7,852 bases of DNA from Nitriliruptoraceae bacterium (GTDB lineage: Bacteria > Actinomycetota > Nitriliruptoria > Nitriliruptorales > Nitriliruptoraceae): contig SKTG01000120.1 of assembly GCA_007118045.1 (NCBI GenBank), positions 1-7,852 on the forward strand, given 5' to 3'. The position numbers and the translations under genes were made by a program. This document shows positions 1 to 5,502 of this stretch, in pieces (positions within the stretch are counted from its first letter, which is position 1; every line of letters begins with the position of its first letter). The notes below the pieces were generated by a model. The model did not search any database. It was not told the origin of the DNA and saw only the letters and a program-made list of their open reading frames with translations.

Positions 1-2
1 GC

Positions 3-1211
3 CCGTACGACTGGCCCGGCGTCAACGTTCTCTGGCGCCTGGACCCGCGGGCCGAGGGCGGGCCGGCCCCCGACCCGTTGACCCTCCACCTCGCCCGTGA
101 CGTGCTGGGCGCCGGATCGCCGCCCCAGGTGATCGGCGGGGGTGTCATCACCGGTCTGGAGGACCGGGGCACCGTGGGGTTGATACGCATCGACGATCGT
201 GCGGCTGAGCTGCCCACGACCACCGAGCTCGTCGCGGGCGCCCGGTGCGTCACCGGCTTCGCCGTACGCGACGACGGCGCCGTGGCGTTCACCGCCAGCG
301 ACCCGCTCACGCCCGGTGAGCTGTACTGGCTCGAGGGCGGCGAGGAGCGCCAGCTCACCCGGTTCGGGGACGCCTTCCGCGCCCACGTCGACGTGCGGCC
401 GACCGAACGGTTCACCTGCGAGCGCGACGGGGTCGAGCTGGACGTCTGGGCCGTGTTGCCCCCGGGGTTCGAGACCGCGGACCCCGGCACGGTGCCGGTG
501 ATCTTCAACGTCCACGGCGGTCCGACCGCCCAGTACGGCGACGAGTTCTTCGACGAGTTCCAGGTCGAGGCGGCGGCTGGTCACCTCGTGGTCGCCACCA
601 ACCCGCGTGGGTCCTCCGGCCGCGGCACCGACTGGGCTCGGGCGGTCGTCGGGGCATGGACCGACGAGGCCAGCGTCGACACGCTCGACCTCGAGGTGGT
701 GGTCGACGCGGCGCTGGCGCGCTACCCACAGGCCGACGGCGAGCGGGTCGGGGTGATGGGCGGGTCGTACGGCGGCTACGCGACGGCGCGGTTGCTGGCG
801 CGCACGGACCGCTACGCCGCCGCGATCGTCGAACGTGGGCTCCTGCAGTGGGAGTCGTTCTCGGGTACCTCGGACATCGGGCCGTACTTCGACGAGATGT
901 TCCTCGGGTCGTCGCTGGCCGACGGCGCGGAGCCCCACCACGCGGCCAGTCCGGTGCGGACCGCCCACCGCATCTCCACCCCGACGCTGATCCTGCACAG
1001 CGAGGCCGACTTCCGCTGCCCCATCGAGCAGGCGGAGCAGCTGTTCGTCGCGCTCAAGCGCGCCGGCGTGGAGACGGAGCTGTTGCGCTTCCCCGGCGAG
1101 GGCCACGAGCTGTCGCGGTCCGGCTCCCCCAGGCACCGCGTCGAGCGTTTCGAGGCCGTCCTCGAGTGGCACGAGCGCCACCTCGGCCCCGCGTTGACGT
1201 CGGGCACATAA
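3..1211 (+). CDS. S9-family serine peptidase (prolyl oligopeptidase / acylaminoacyl-peptidase type), 5' partial
   Basis: The reading frame is open from the window's left edge, so the N-terminus lies outside; 402 residues remain. Residues 1-130 or so look like the last blades of the beta-propeller that filters substrates in this family. The rest is the alpha/beta-hydrolase catalytic domain. Visible motifs are the oxyanion-region HGGP, the NPRGSSGRG loop, the nucleophile motif GGSYGG with Ser at codon 765-767 (visible residue 255), the acid Asp in SEADFRCP (codon 1008-1010, residue 336) and the base His in GEGHEL (codon 1104-1106, residue 368). Spacings of 81 and 32 residues between triad members are normal for S9. 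Such enzymes cleave short peptides, often dipeptides or acylated amino acids from the N-terminus. No signal peptide can be judged. A TTG at 78 is not the true start because the frame continues upstream. The family is certain; the exact specificity is not. Confidence 0.93.
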   Translation, partial: PYDWPGVNVLWRLDPRAEGGPAPDPLTLHLARDVLGAGSPPQVIGGGVITGLEDRGTVGLIRIDDRAAELPTTTELVAGARCVTGFAVRDDGAVAFTASDPLTPGELYWLEGGEERQLTRFGDAFRAHVDVRPTERFTCERDGVELDVWAVLPPGFETADPGTVPVIFNVHGGPTAQYGDEFFDEFQVEAAAGHLVVATNPRGSSGRGTDWARAVVGAWTDEASVDTLDLEVVVDAALARYPQADGERVGVMGGSYGGYATARLLARTDRYAAAIVERGLLQWESFSGTSDIGPYFDEMFLGSSLADGAEPHHAASPVRTAHRISTPTLILHSEADFRCPIEQAEQLFVALKRAGVETELLRFPGEGHELSRSGSPRHRVERFEAVLEWHERHLGPALTSGT

Positions 1212-1222
1212 GTACGTACATT
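1194..1222 (+). promoter_or_regulatory. Candidate sigma-70-type promoter of the sulfur operon
   Basis: TTGACG at 1194-1199 (5 of 6 to the -35 consensus) is followed after exactly 17 nt by TACATT at 1217-1222 (4 of 6 to the -10 consensus, fitting the actinobacterial TANNNT form). It lies in a rare A/T-rich pocket and overlaps the last codons of the peptidase gene. Transcription would begin near 1229, giving a leader of about 30 nt before the ATG at 1259. The assignment rests on pattern only. Confidence 0.5.
1212..1219. promoter_or_regulatory. Palindrome GTACGTAC within the promoter spacer; possible operator
   Basis: A perfect 8-bp palindrome begins immediately after the peptidase stop codon. 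It occupies the end of the spacer and overlaps the first bases of the candidate -10 element. This is a typical place for a repressor to bind, but 8 bp alone is short and no regulator gene is in the window. Confidence 0.2.
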
Positions 1223-1258
1223 TACTCCCGTCCTCGCCACCGACCCCCCGGAGGAGCC

Positions 1259-1792
1259 ATGTCGTCATCCGCCCCGCACATCGATCCCGCTGAGCTCGCC
1301 CATCTCGACGCCGCCGAGGTGATCGACGTCCGCACGGCCGGGGAGTTCGAGGGAGCACGCGTGCCCTCCGCCCGGAACCGGCCGCTGGACGAGCTCGACC
1401 AACACCTCGACGAGCTACGCCTACTGCACGACGCCGGGCAGGAGCTGGTACTGGTCTGCGGATCGGGGGCGCGTGCGCAGCGGGCCCAGGAGCGTCTGGC
1501 CTCCGAGGGCCTCGAGAGGGTCCGTGTCCTCGACGGCGGCATGAAGGCCTGGCAGGCCGATGACGGGCCGATCGAGCAGGACGTGGACCGCTGGGACCTG
1601 GAACGTCAGGTCCGGTTGGTGGCCGGCAGCATCGTGGGCGTGTCGATCGCCGCGAGCGTCGTGTACCCGCCCGCCCGCTTCGTGGCCGGAGCGGTCGGAG
1701 CCGGGCTCGTCGGCGCGGCCGTGACGAACACGTGCGCGATGGGCATGCTGCTCTCGAAGCTCCCGTACAACCGGCCGCGGTCGGGGAGGTAG
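1259..1792 (+). CDS. Rhodanese-domain protein with C-terminal membrane segments (YgaP-like, DUF2892)
   Basis: The 177-residue protein starts at ATG 1259, with GGAGGAG (1250-1256) just upstream; the longer open frame upstream is only the shadow of the peptidase gene. Residues 10-103 form one rhodanese domain: VIDVRTAGEFEGARVPSA near the start, then the active-site loop CGSGAR with the persulfide-carrying Cys67, then the typical LDGGMKAW. Residues 113-171 match the YgaP-type tail (RQVRLVAGS, two hydrophobic segments at about 117-136 and 140-158, then LLSKLPYNR). It should accept sulfane sulfur on Cys67 at the inner face of the membrane. The E. coli homologue YgaP has this same rhodanese plus two-helix layout. 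The stop lies 3 nt before the next ATG, so the two genes are surely co-transcribed and their products probably exchange sulfur. The physiological donor and acceptor are unknown. Confidence 0.9.
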   Translation: MSSSAPHIDPAELAHLDAAEVIDVRTAGEFEGARVPSARNRPLDELDQHLDELRLLHDAGQELVLVCGSGARAQRAQERLASEGLERVRVLDGGMKAWQADDGPIEQDVDRWDLERQVRLVAGSIVGVSIAASVVYPPARFVAGAVGAGLVGAAVTNTCAMGMLLSKLPYNRPRSGR

Positions 1793-1795
1793 ACC

Positions 1796-3184
1796 ATGGA
1801 GATCCTCACGATCGAGACCCCGTCCCTCGGCGACCGCAGCTACGTGGTCACCGACGGCACCGTCGCCGTCGTCATCGACCCGCAGCGCGACATCGACCGC
1901 GTGCTCGAACGAACCGCCGAACGGGACCTGCGCATCACCCACGTGCTCGAGACGCACAAGCACAACGACTACGTCACCGGTGGCCTCGAGCTCGCGCGCG
2001 TGACCGGCGCCACGTACGCCCTGGCGGCCGAGGAGGAGATGTTCTTCGACTTCCACGGGCTCGAGGACGGTGACGAGTTCGCCGTCGGCGGCCTCACCGT
2101 CCGTGCGTTGCACACGCCGGGGCACACCCCCACCCACCTGTCCTACGTCGTCGCCGACGGCGAGCGTCAGGCGGTGTTCACCGGCGGGTCGCTGCTCTAC
2201 GGCTCGGTCGGGCGCACGGACCTGATCTCGCGCGCCGCAGCGGAGGAGCTGACCCGGGCGCAGTACGCCACGGCCCGACGGCTGGCGGACGAGCTCGGCG
2301 ACGACACGGTCGTGCTGCCCACCCACGGGTTCGGCAGCTTCTGCTCCTCCGCCGCCGCCGACGAGACGACCAGCCACGTCGACCCGAACACGGGTGTGGA
2401 GATCTCCACCATCGGCGAGCAGAAGCAGGTCAACCTCGCCCTGACGATCACGGATGCGGACGAGTTCGTCGCGAGGCTCCTCGGCGGGCTGGACGCCTAC
2501 CCGCGTTACTACGCGCACATGGCGCCGCGCAACAAGGTCGGCCCGGGTCCGATCGACCTGTCGCCGGCGACGGAGGCCGACGCCACCGAGCTGTCGCGGC
2601 GCATCCACGCCGGCGAGTGGGTGGTGGACCTGCGCTCCCGCACGGCCTACGCGGCCGACCACGTCGTCGGAACCGTCAACGTGGAGGTGGGCAACACCTT
2701 CATCACCTACCTCGCCTGGATCGTGCCGTGGGGAGTACCCGTCACGCTCGTCGGTGACACGCAGGAGGAGGTCTCCGAGGCGCAGCGGCAGCTCGCCCGC
2801 GTCGGGATCGACCGGCCGGCATCGCAGGGGACCGGTGGGATCGAGGCGTACGGCGAGGGGCTCGGGCGTGGTGCCTACGCCGTCGCCGACCTCGAGGCGC
2901 TGGCGAAGCAGCGTGCCGACGAGCCGAGGACCCACGTGCTGGACGTTCGTCGCAACGACGAGCGGGCCGAGGGTGGCATCGTGGGCTCGATGCACGTGCC
3001 GATCCACGAGCTGGAGCAGCGCATGGACGAGATCCCCGACGACGGGGAGATCTGGGTGCACTGCGCCTCCGGGTACCGCGCCTCGATCGCCGCCTCCCTG
3101 CTGGCCCGCGCGGGCCGGACCCCGGTGCTGATCGACGACTCCGACCAGCGGCTCGCCGAGCTCGGGTTCGAGCTGACGGCCTGA
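1796..3184 (+). CDS. Metallo-beta-lactamase-fold / double rhodanese fusion (persulfide dioxygenase-rhodanese, CstB-like architecture)
   Basis: The 462-residue protein has three domains. Residues 1-245 are a metallo-beta-lactamase fold of the ETHE1/persulfide dioxygenase group, with THKHNDY (His54, His56, Asp58, Tyr59), TPGHTPTH (His110), VGRTDL (138-143) and PTHGFGSFC (His177). Residues about 262-355 are a rhodanese fold without the catalytic Cys (LVGDT at 318-322). Residues about 362-460 are a rhodanese with CASGYR (Cys423). The order dioxygenase, inactive rhodanese, active rhodanese is that of S. aureus CstB, which oxidises low-molecular-weight persulfides and makes thiosulfate. Oddly, the ETHE1 FTGD motif is FTGG here (Gly131), so the third iron ligand seems missing and the dioxygenase call is tentative. 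No signal peptide is seen, so it is probably cytoplasmic. GGGAGGT upstream of ATG 1796 and the 3-nt gap to the rhodanese gene support an operon. The thiol cosubstrate in an actinobacterium could be mycothiol or CoA (inference). Confidence 0.88.
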   Translation: MEILTIETPSLGDRSYVVTDGTVAVVIDPQRDIDRVLERTAERDLRITHVLETHKHNDYVTGGLELARVTGATYALAAEEEMFFDFHGLEDGDEFAVGGLTVRALHTPGHTPTHLSYVVADGERQAVFTGGSLLYGSVGRTDLISRAAAEELTRAQYATARRLADELGDDTVVLPTHGFGSFCSSAAADETTSHVDPNTGVEISTIGEQKQVNLALTITDADEFVARLLGGLDAYPRYYAHMAPRNKVGPGPIDLSPATEADATELSRRIHAGEWVVDLRSRTAYAADHVVGTVNVEVGNTFITYLAWIVPWGVPVTLVGDTQEEVSEAQRQLARVGIDRPASQGTGGIEAYGEGLGRGAYAVADLEALAKQRADEPRTHVLDVRRNDERAEGGIVGSMHVPIHELEQRMDEIPDDGEIWVHCASGYRASIAASLLARAGRTPVLIDDSDQRLAELGFELTA

Positions 3185-3199
3185 GGGTCCACGGGCCCG

Positions 3200-3205
3200 A
3201 GGAGG
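3200..3205 (+). promoter_or_regulatory. Ribosome-binding site deciding the methyltransferase start
   Basis: AGGAGG ends 5 nt before ATG 3211. The two in-frame GTG codons at 3205 and 3208 lie in or directly beside this site and cannot be served by it, so ATG 3211 is the better start. Confidence 0.75.
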
Positions 3206-3210
3206 TGGTG

Positions 3211-3816
3211 ATGGACGCGGCCGCCTGGGACGAGCGGTACGCCGCCGAGGAGCTCGTCTGGTCCCGGGGACCGAACCGCTTCGTCGCGGAGCAGCTGGCC
3301 GAGCTGCCGCCGGGACGTGCGCTCGACCTCGCCGGCGGCGAGGGCCGCAACGCGATCTGGCTGGCGCAGCGAGGCTGGGACGTGGAGCTCGTCGAGTTCT
3401 CCCAGGAGGCGCTCGACAAGGCCGCGGCCCTGGCGGCCAGCGCCGACGTTCAGCTGGAGCTGACCCTGGCCGACCTCACCGCCTCGCCGACGTTACGACC
3501 AGCGGACCTGGTCGTCGTCGCCTACCTGCAGCTGCCACGCGCACCCACCCGGGCGGTGCTCCGCCAGGCGGCGTCGTTGGTCGGCCCGGGTGGCACGCTG
3601 TTGCTGGTCGCCCACGCCCGACGCAACCTCGACGACGGGGTCGGGGGGCCTGCCGACCCGGAGGTGTTGCGCACCCTCGACGAGGTGGTCGACGATCTGT
3701 CGGGGACCGGCGTGACCGTCGACGTGGCGAGCGAGGTCCTGCGACCGGTCACGACCGAGGACGGCGAGCGACACGCGATCGACCTGCTCGTCCGGGCGCG
3801 ACGGACGAGCGGCTGA
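3211..3816 (+). CDS. Class I SAM-dependent methyltransferase (TehB / thiopurine-methyltransferase-like)
   Basis: This 201-residue cytoplasmic protein begins WDERYAAEELVWSRGPN, the opening typical of small TehB/TPMT-like methyltransferases. The SAM-binding motif I is LDLAGGEGRNAIWLA (residues 38-52, Gly-rich loop GGEG), followed by VELVEFSQEAL (58-68), where an acidic residue at the end of strand 2 would bind the ribose hydroxyls, and a DLVVVAYLQLP strand (99-109). Then comes the VGPGGTLLLVAH motif (124-135). It lies 26 nt after the dioxygenase/rhodanese gene on the same strand with its own strong Shine-Dalgarno, so it is probably the last gene of that operon. Some relatives methylate thiols, sulfide or oxyanions. 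The neighbourhood makes a thiol or sulfide substrate plausible, but the sequence does not show this. Its last 68 nt are overlapped by the opposite-strand ccdA-like gene. Confidence 0.85.
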   Translation: MDAAAWDERYAAEELVWSRGPNRFVAEQLAELPPGRALDLAGGEGRNAIWLAQRGWDVELVEFSQEALDKAAALAASADVQLELTLADLTASPTLRPADLVVVAYLQLPRAPTRAVLRQAASLVGPGGTLLLVAHARRNLDDGVGGPADPEVLRTLDEVVDDLSGTGVTVDVASEVLRPVTTEDGERHAIDLLVRARRTSG

Positions 3817-4627
3817 GCAGCCGCGCCAGCAGGACCCCCAGCGCCACGGCGGCCACCCCACCGAAGAGCACGACGTCGGGGACCGCGGCACCGAGCCGTT
3901 GCGCCCACAGCTGCGCGGCCATCTCGGCGTCGACCGAGCTCGGCAGGCCCGGAACGCCGGATGCCGTACCGCCGGTGACGAGGAACAGCGCGCCGATGCC
4001 GAGCAGGAGCAGCCCGGAGACCAGCGTCGTGGTATGCATCCGGAGGGGACCGATCCGTACCGACCGACCGCGCAGCCAGGTCCGCCGGCCGAGGTCGAAC
4101 CGGTCCCAGCCGAGCGCGAGCAGGAACAGCGGTCCCGCCATCCCCAGCCCGTAGACGGACAGCAGCGCCGCTCCGTGCAGCGGCCGGCCGTCGGCGGCGG
4201 CCACGGTCAGCACCGCGCCCAGGATCGGACCCGAGCAGAACCCGGCCAGGCCGTAGACCGCCCCGAGCCCGAACGTGGCACCCGTCCCGGTCCGGCCCGC
4301 GAACCGGCCCTGTGCCCGTTGCGCCGCACGGACGGCGAAGCCACCGCCCGCCAGCTGGAGGAGGCCGAGGCCGATCACCGACCATCCGGCGATCGTGATC
4401 AGCAGGTCACGGTGGTCGAAGAAGAGCGAGCTGGCGATCGAGGCGCCGGCGCCGAGCGGTACGAGCGTGACGAGCAGGCCGGCGTAGAAGACCGAGGTCC
4501 GTGCCAACAACGCGCTGGGGCGATCGAACGCGTACGCGAAGAACGCCGGCAGCAGCAGGGCACCGCAGGGGCTGATGAGGGTCAGCACCCCACCGAGCAG
4601 CGCCGCGACGTAGCCGATCTCGATCAC
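3749..4627 (-). CDS. CcdA/DsbD-type transmembrane thiol-disulfide transporter
   Basis: This 292-residue integral membrane protein starts with GTG at 4627, which overlaps the TGA of the upstream thioredoxin-fold gene (GTGA), a mark of translational coupling. About seven hydrophobic segments are visible, near residues 5-33, 45-70, 75-97, 118-145, 151-175, 198-219 and 249-270. The two conserved redox cysteines of the family are present: Cys21 in LISPCGALLLPAFF (segment 1) and Cys131 in AGFCSGPILGAV (segment 4). CcdA/DsbD proteins pass electrons from cytoplasmic thioredoxin across the membrane to an extracytoplasmic thioredoxin-like partner, often for cytochrome c maturation or disulfide repair. 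The partner here is almost certainly the product of the coupled upstream gene. No other cytochrome-c maturation genes are seen, so the pathway served is open. The Arg-rich C-terminal tail (271-292) is encoded antisense to the methyltransferase gene end. Family confidence is high. Confidence 0.88.
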   Translation of the reverse strand: MIEIGYVAALLGGVLTLISPCGALLLPAFFAYAFDRPSALLARTSVFYAGLLVTLVPLGAGASIASSLFFDHRDLLITIAGWSVIGLGLLQLAGGGFAVRAAQRAQGRFAGRTGTGATFGLGAVYGLAGFCSGPILGAVLTVAAADGRPLHGAALLSVYGLGMAGPLFLLALGWDRFDLGRRTWLRGRSVRIGPLRMHTTTLVSGLLLLGIGALFLVTGGTASGVPGLPSSVDAEMAAQLWAQRLGAAVPDVVLFGGVAAVALGVLLARLLSRSSVAPGRAGRSRVARRPRS

Positions 4628-5331
4628 GAGGCAGCGGGCTCCGCCAGGGCCCGTTCGATCGCGTCCACGAAGACCTCGAGAGGCTGTGCGCCCGCGATCA
4701 GCTCGCCGTTGACGAGGAACGCCGGGGTACCCGTGACCCCGACCTCCCGGCCGGCCTGCAGATCATGCTCCACGGCGTCGAGATGCGAGGCGTCGTCGAG
4801 GTCGCGCTCGAAGCGCTCGACGTCCAGCTCCAGCCGTTCGGCCATCGCCACGAGGGACGCACGGTCGAGCTCGCCGGCGTCGATCTCGCGCTCCTCCGCG
4901 AAGATCTCGTCGTGCAGGGGCCAGAAGGCGTCCTGTGCTCCGGCAGCACGGGCGGCGAGCGCGGCGGTTTGCGACTCCTCGCCGAGCACGGGGAAGTCGC
5001 GCCACTCCATGCGCAGCGTGCCGTCCTCGACGTAGCGATCGATCAGCTCGGGTTTCGTCTCACGCGCGAACGCACCACAGAAGGGGCACTGGAAGTCGGA
5101 CCACTCGATCATCGTGACCGGGGCGTCCGGGTCGCCGATTGCCAGCGGGTCCCCTGGCTCACGCCGCTCGAGCTCGTGGGCGGGCTCGACCGCGGGCCGT
5201 TCGCCGTCGGTGTCGTCCTCCGAACCGCCGACGAGGGCGCTGACCCCGAGGCCGGCCGCGACGAGCAGGGCGATGGTCGGGACGACGAGGGAGCGTGGCG
5301 CGCTGCGTGCGCCGTCGGGCGAGGCAGTGAT
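4624..5331 (-). CDS. Membrane-anchored DsbA/thioredoxin-fold oxidoreductase
   Basis: From the chosen start the protein has 235 residues: a short charged N-terminus, one hydrophobic anchor (about 15-36), an acidic linker (37-60), then a DsbA-like thioredoxin fold (61-235). The fold opens with IGDPDAPVTMIEWSDFQCPFC; the redox motif CPFC is at 82-85, and GVTGTPAF carries the cis-Pro at 203 facing it. The catalytic domain should sit outside the membrane and exchange disulfides, kept reduced or oxidised by the coupled CcdA-like protein. The start is odd. Between the anchor and the left end of the asparagine synthetase gene there is no in-frame ATG or GTG. I chose an ATC codon (5331-5329) because GAAAGG sits 7 nt upstream and the resulting N-terminus looks normal. 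The only conventional alternative is TTG at 5478, giving 284 residues with a repetitive Gly-Thr-Asp leader and no good ribosome-binding site. Confidence 0.82.
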   Translation of the reverse strand: MTASPDGARSAPRSLVVPTIALLVAAGLGVSALVGGSEDDTDGERPAVEPAHELERREPGDPLAIGDPDAPVTMIEWSDFQCPFCGAFARETKPELIDRYVEDGTLRMEWRDFPVLGEESQTAALAARAAGAQDAFWPLHDEIFAEEREIDAGELDRASLVAMAERLELDVERFERDLDDASHLDAVEHDLQAGREVGVTGTPAFLVNGELIAGAQPLEVFVDAIERALAEPAAS

Positions 5332-5338
5332 CGTGTGA

Positions 5339-5344
5339 CCTTTC
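5339..5344 (-). promoter_or_regulatory. Ribosome-binding site in front of a non-standard ATC start
   Basis: On the minus strand GAAAGG (5344 to 5339) is separated by 7 nt from the in-frame ATC at 5331. Position and sequence fit pairing with the 16S rRNA tail. It is the only convincing ribosome-binding site I find in front of the thioredoxin-fold gene. Confidence 0.45.
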
Positions 5345-5345
5345 G

Positions 5346-5390
5346 TGTCGGTGCCGGTCGTGTCGGTGCCGGTCGTATCGGTGCCGGTCG
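5346..5390. repeat. Three tandem copies of a 15-bp unit in the divergent intergenic region
   Basis: The unit TGTCGGTGCCGGTCG occurs at 5346-5360 and 5361-5375, and with one change (A for G at the second base) at 5376-5390. The repeat lies between the two divergent genes, directly upstream of the ribosome-binding site of the thioredoxin-fold gene. If the upstream TTG (5478) were the real start it would encode Gly-Thr-Asp-Thr-Thr repeats. Otherwise it is untranslated leader and could be a multi-site protein-binding region. Confidence 0.85.
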
Positions 5391-5415
5391 GGGGTCCGAA
5401 CGGGCGGGGTGCGTC

Positions 5416-5443
5416 CTGAGCGGCGTCCGCGGCTCTGTATGGT
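5416..5443 (+). promoter_or_regulatory. Weak candidate promoter for asnB
   Basis: CTGAGC (5416-5421, 3 of 6 to the -35 consensus) and TATGGT (5438-5443, 4 of 6 to the -10 consensus, TANNNT form) are 16 nt apart. Transcription would start near 5450, about 50 nt before the asnB ATG. The -10 is acceptable for an actinobacterium; the -35 is poor. Confidence 0.25.
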
Positions 5444-5476
5444 CGAGCGTCACGTTCGTTCCGGGCGTGGCTCTCC

Positions 5477-5502
5477 AACGTTCGCGAAGGACCTGTCGTT
5501 CC
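5477..5502 (-). promoter_or_regulatory. Candidate ECF-sigma promoter (SigH/SigR-like) for the thioredoxin-fold/ccdA pair
   Basis: On the minus strand GGAAC (5502-5498) is followed after 17 nt by CGTT (5480-5477). This matches the GGAA(C/T)-N16-18-GTT pattern of thiol-oxidative-stress sigma factors such as SigH of mycobacteria and SigR of Streptomyces. It directs transcription toward the redox pair, with a leader of about 140 nt to the ATC start. It overlaps the ribosome-binding region of asnB, and the alternative TTG start lies inside the proposed -10. Pattern evidence only. Confidence 0.35.

Noticed and set aside
656..1258. Upstream extension of the YgaP-like rhodanese frame
   Set aside because: It overlaps the peptidase catalytic domain in another frame. 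ATG 1259 has a strong ribosome-binding site and begins directly before the rhodanese fold.
1421..3061. Long minus-strand open frame (546 codons) opposite the sulfur operon
   Set aside because: It is antisense to two genes with clear domains. Its product is a low-complexity Arg/His/Val/Asp-rich sequence without a recognisable fold, as expected from the complement of high-GC codons.
3899..5035. Plus-strand open frame (378 codons) opposite the CcdA/DsbA pair
   Set aside because: The translation is Arg/Glu/Gln/Pro-rich with no domain, while the opposite strand carries conserved cysteines and membrane segments. It is a GC-rich shadow.
5346..5390. Three-copy repeat considered as a CRISPR array or plasmid iterons
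   Set aside because: The units are only 15 bp and contiguous with no spacers. There are no cas or replication genes, and three copies are too few for an origin.
4765..5502. N-terminal extension of the asparagine synthetase frame
   Set aside because: The enzyme needs Cys immediately after the initiator Met, which fixes the start at 5503. The extension is antisense to the redox gene.
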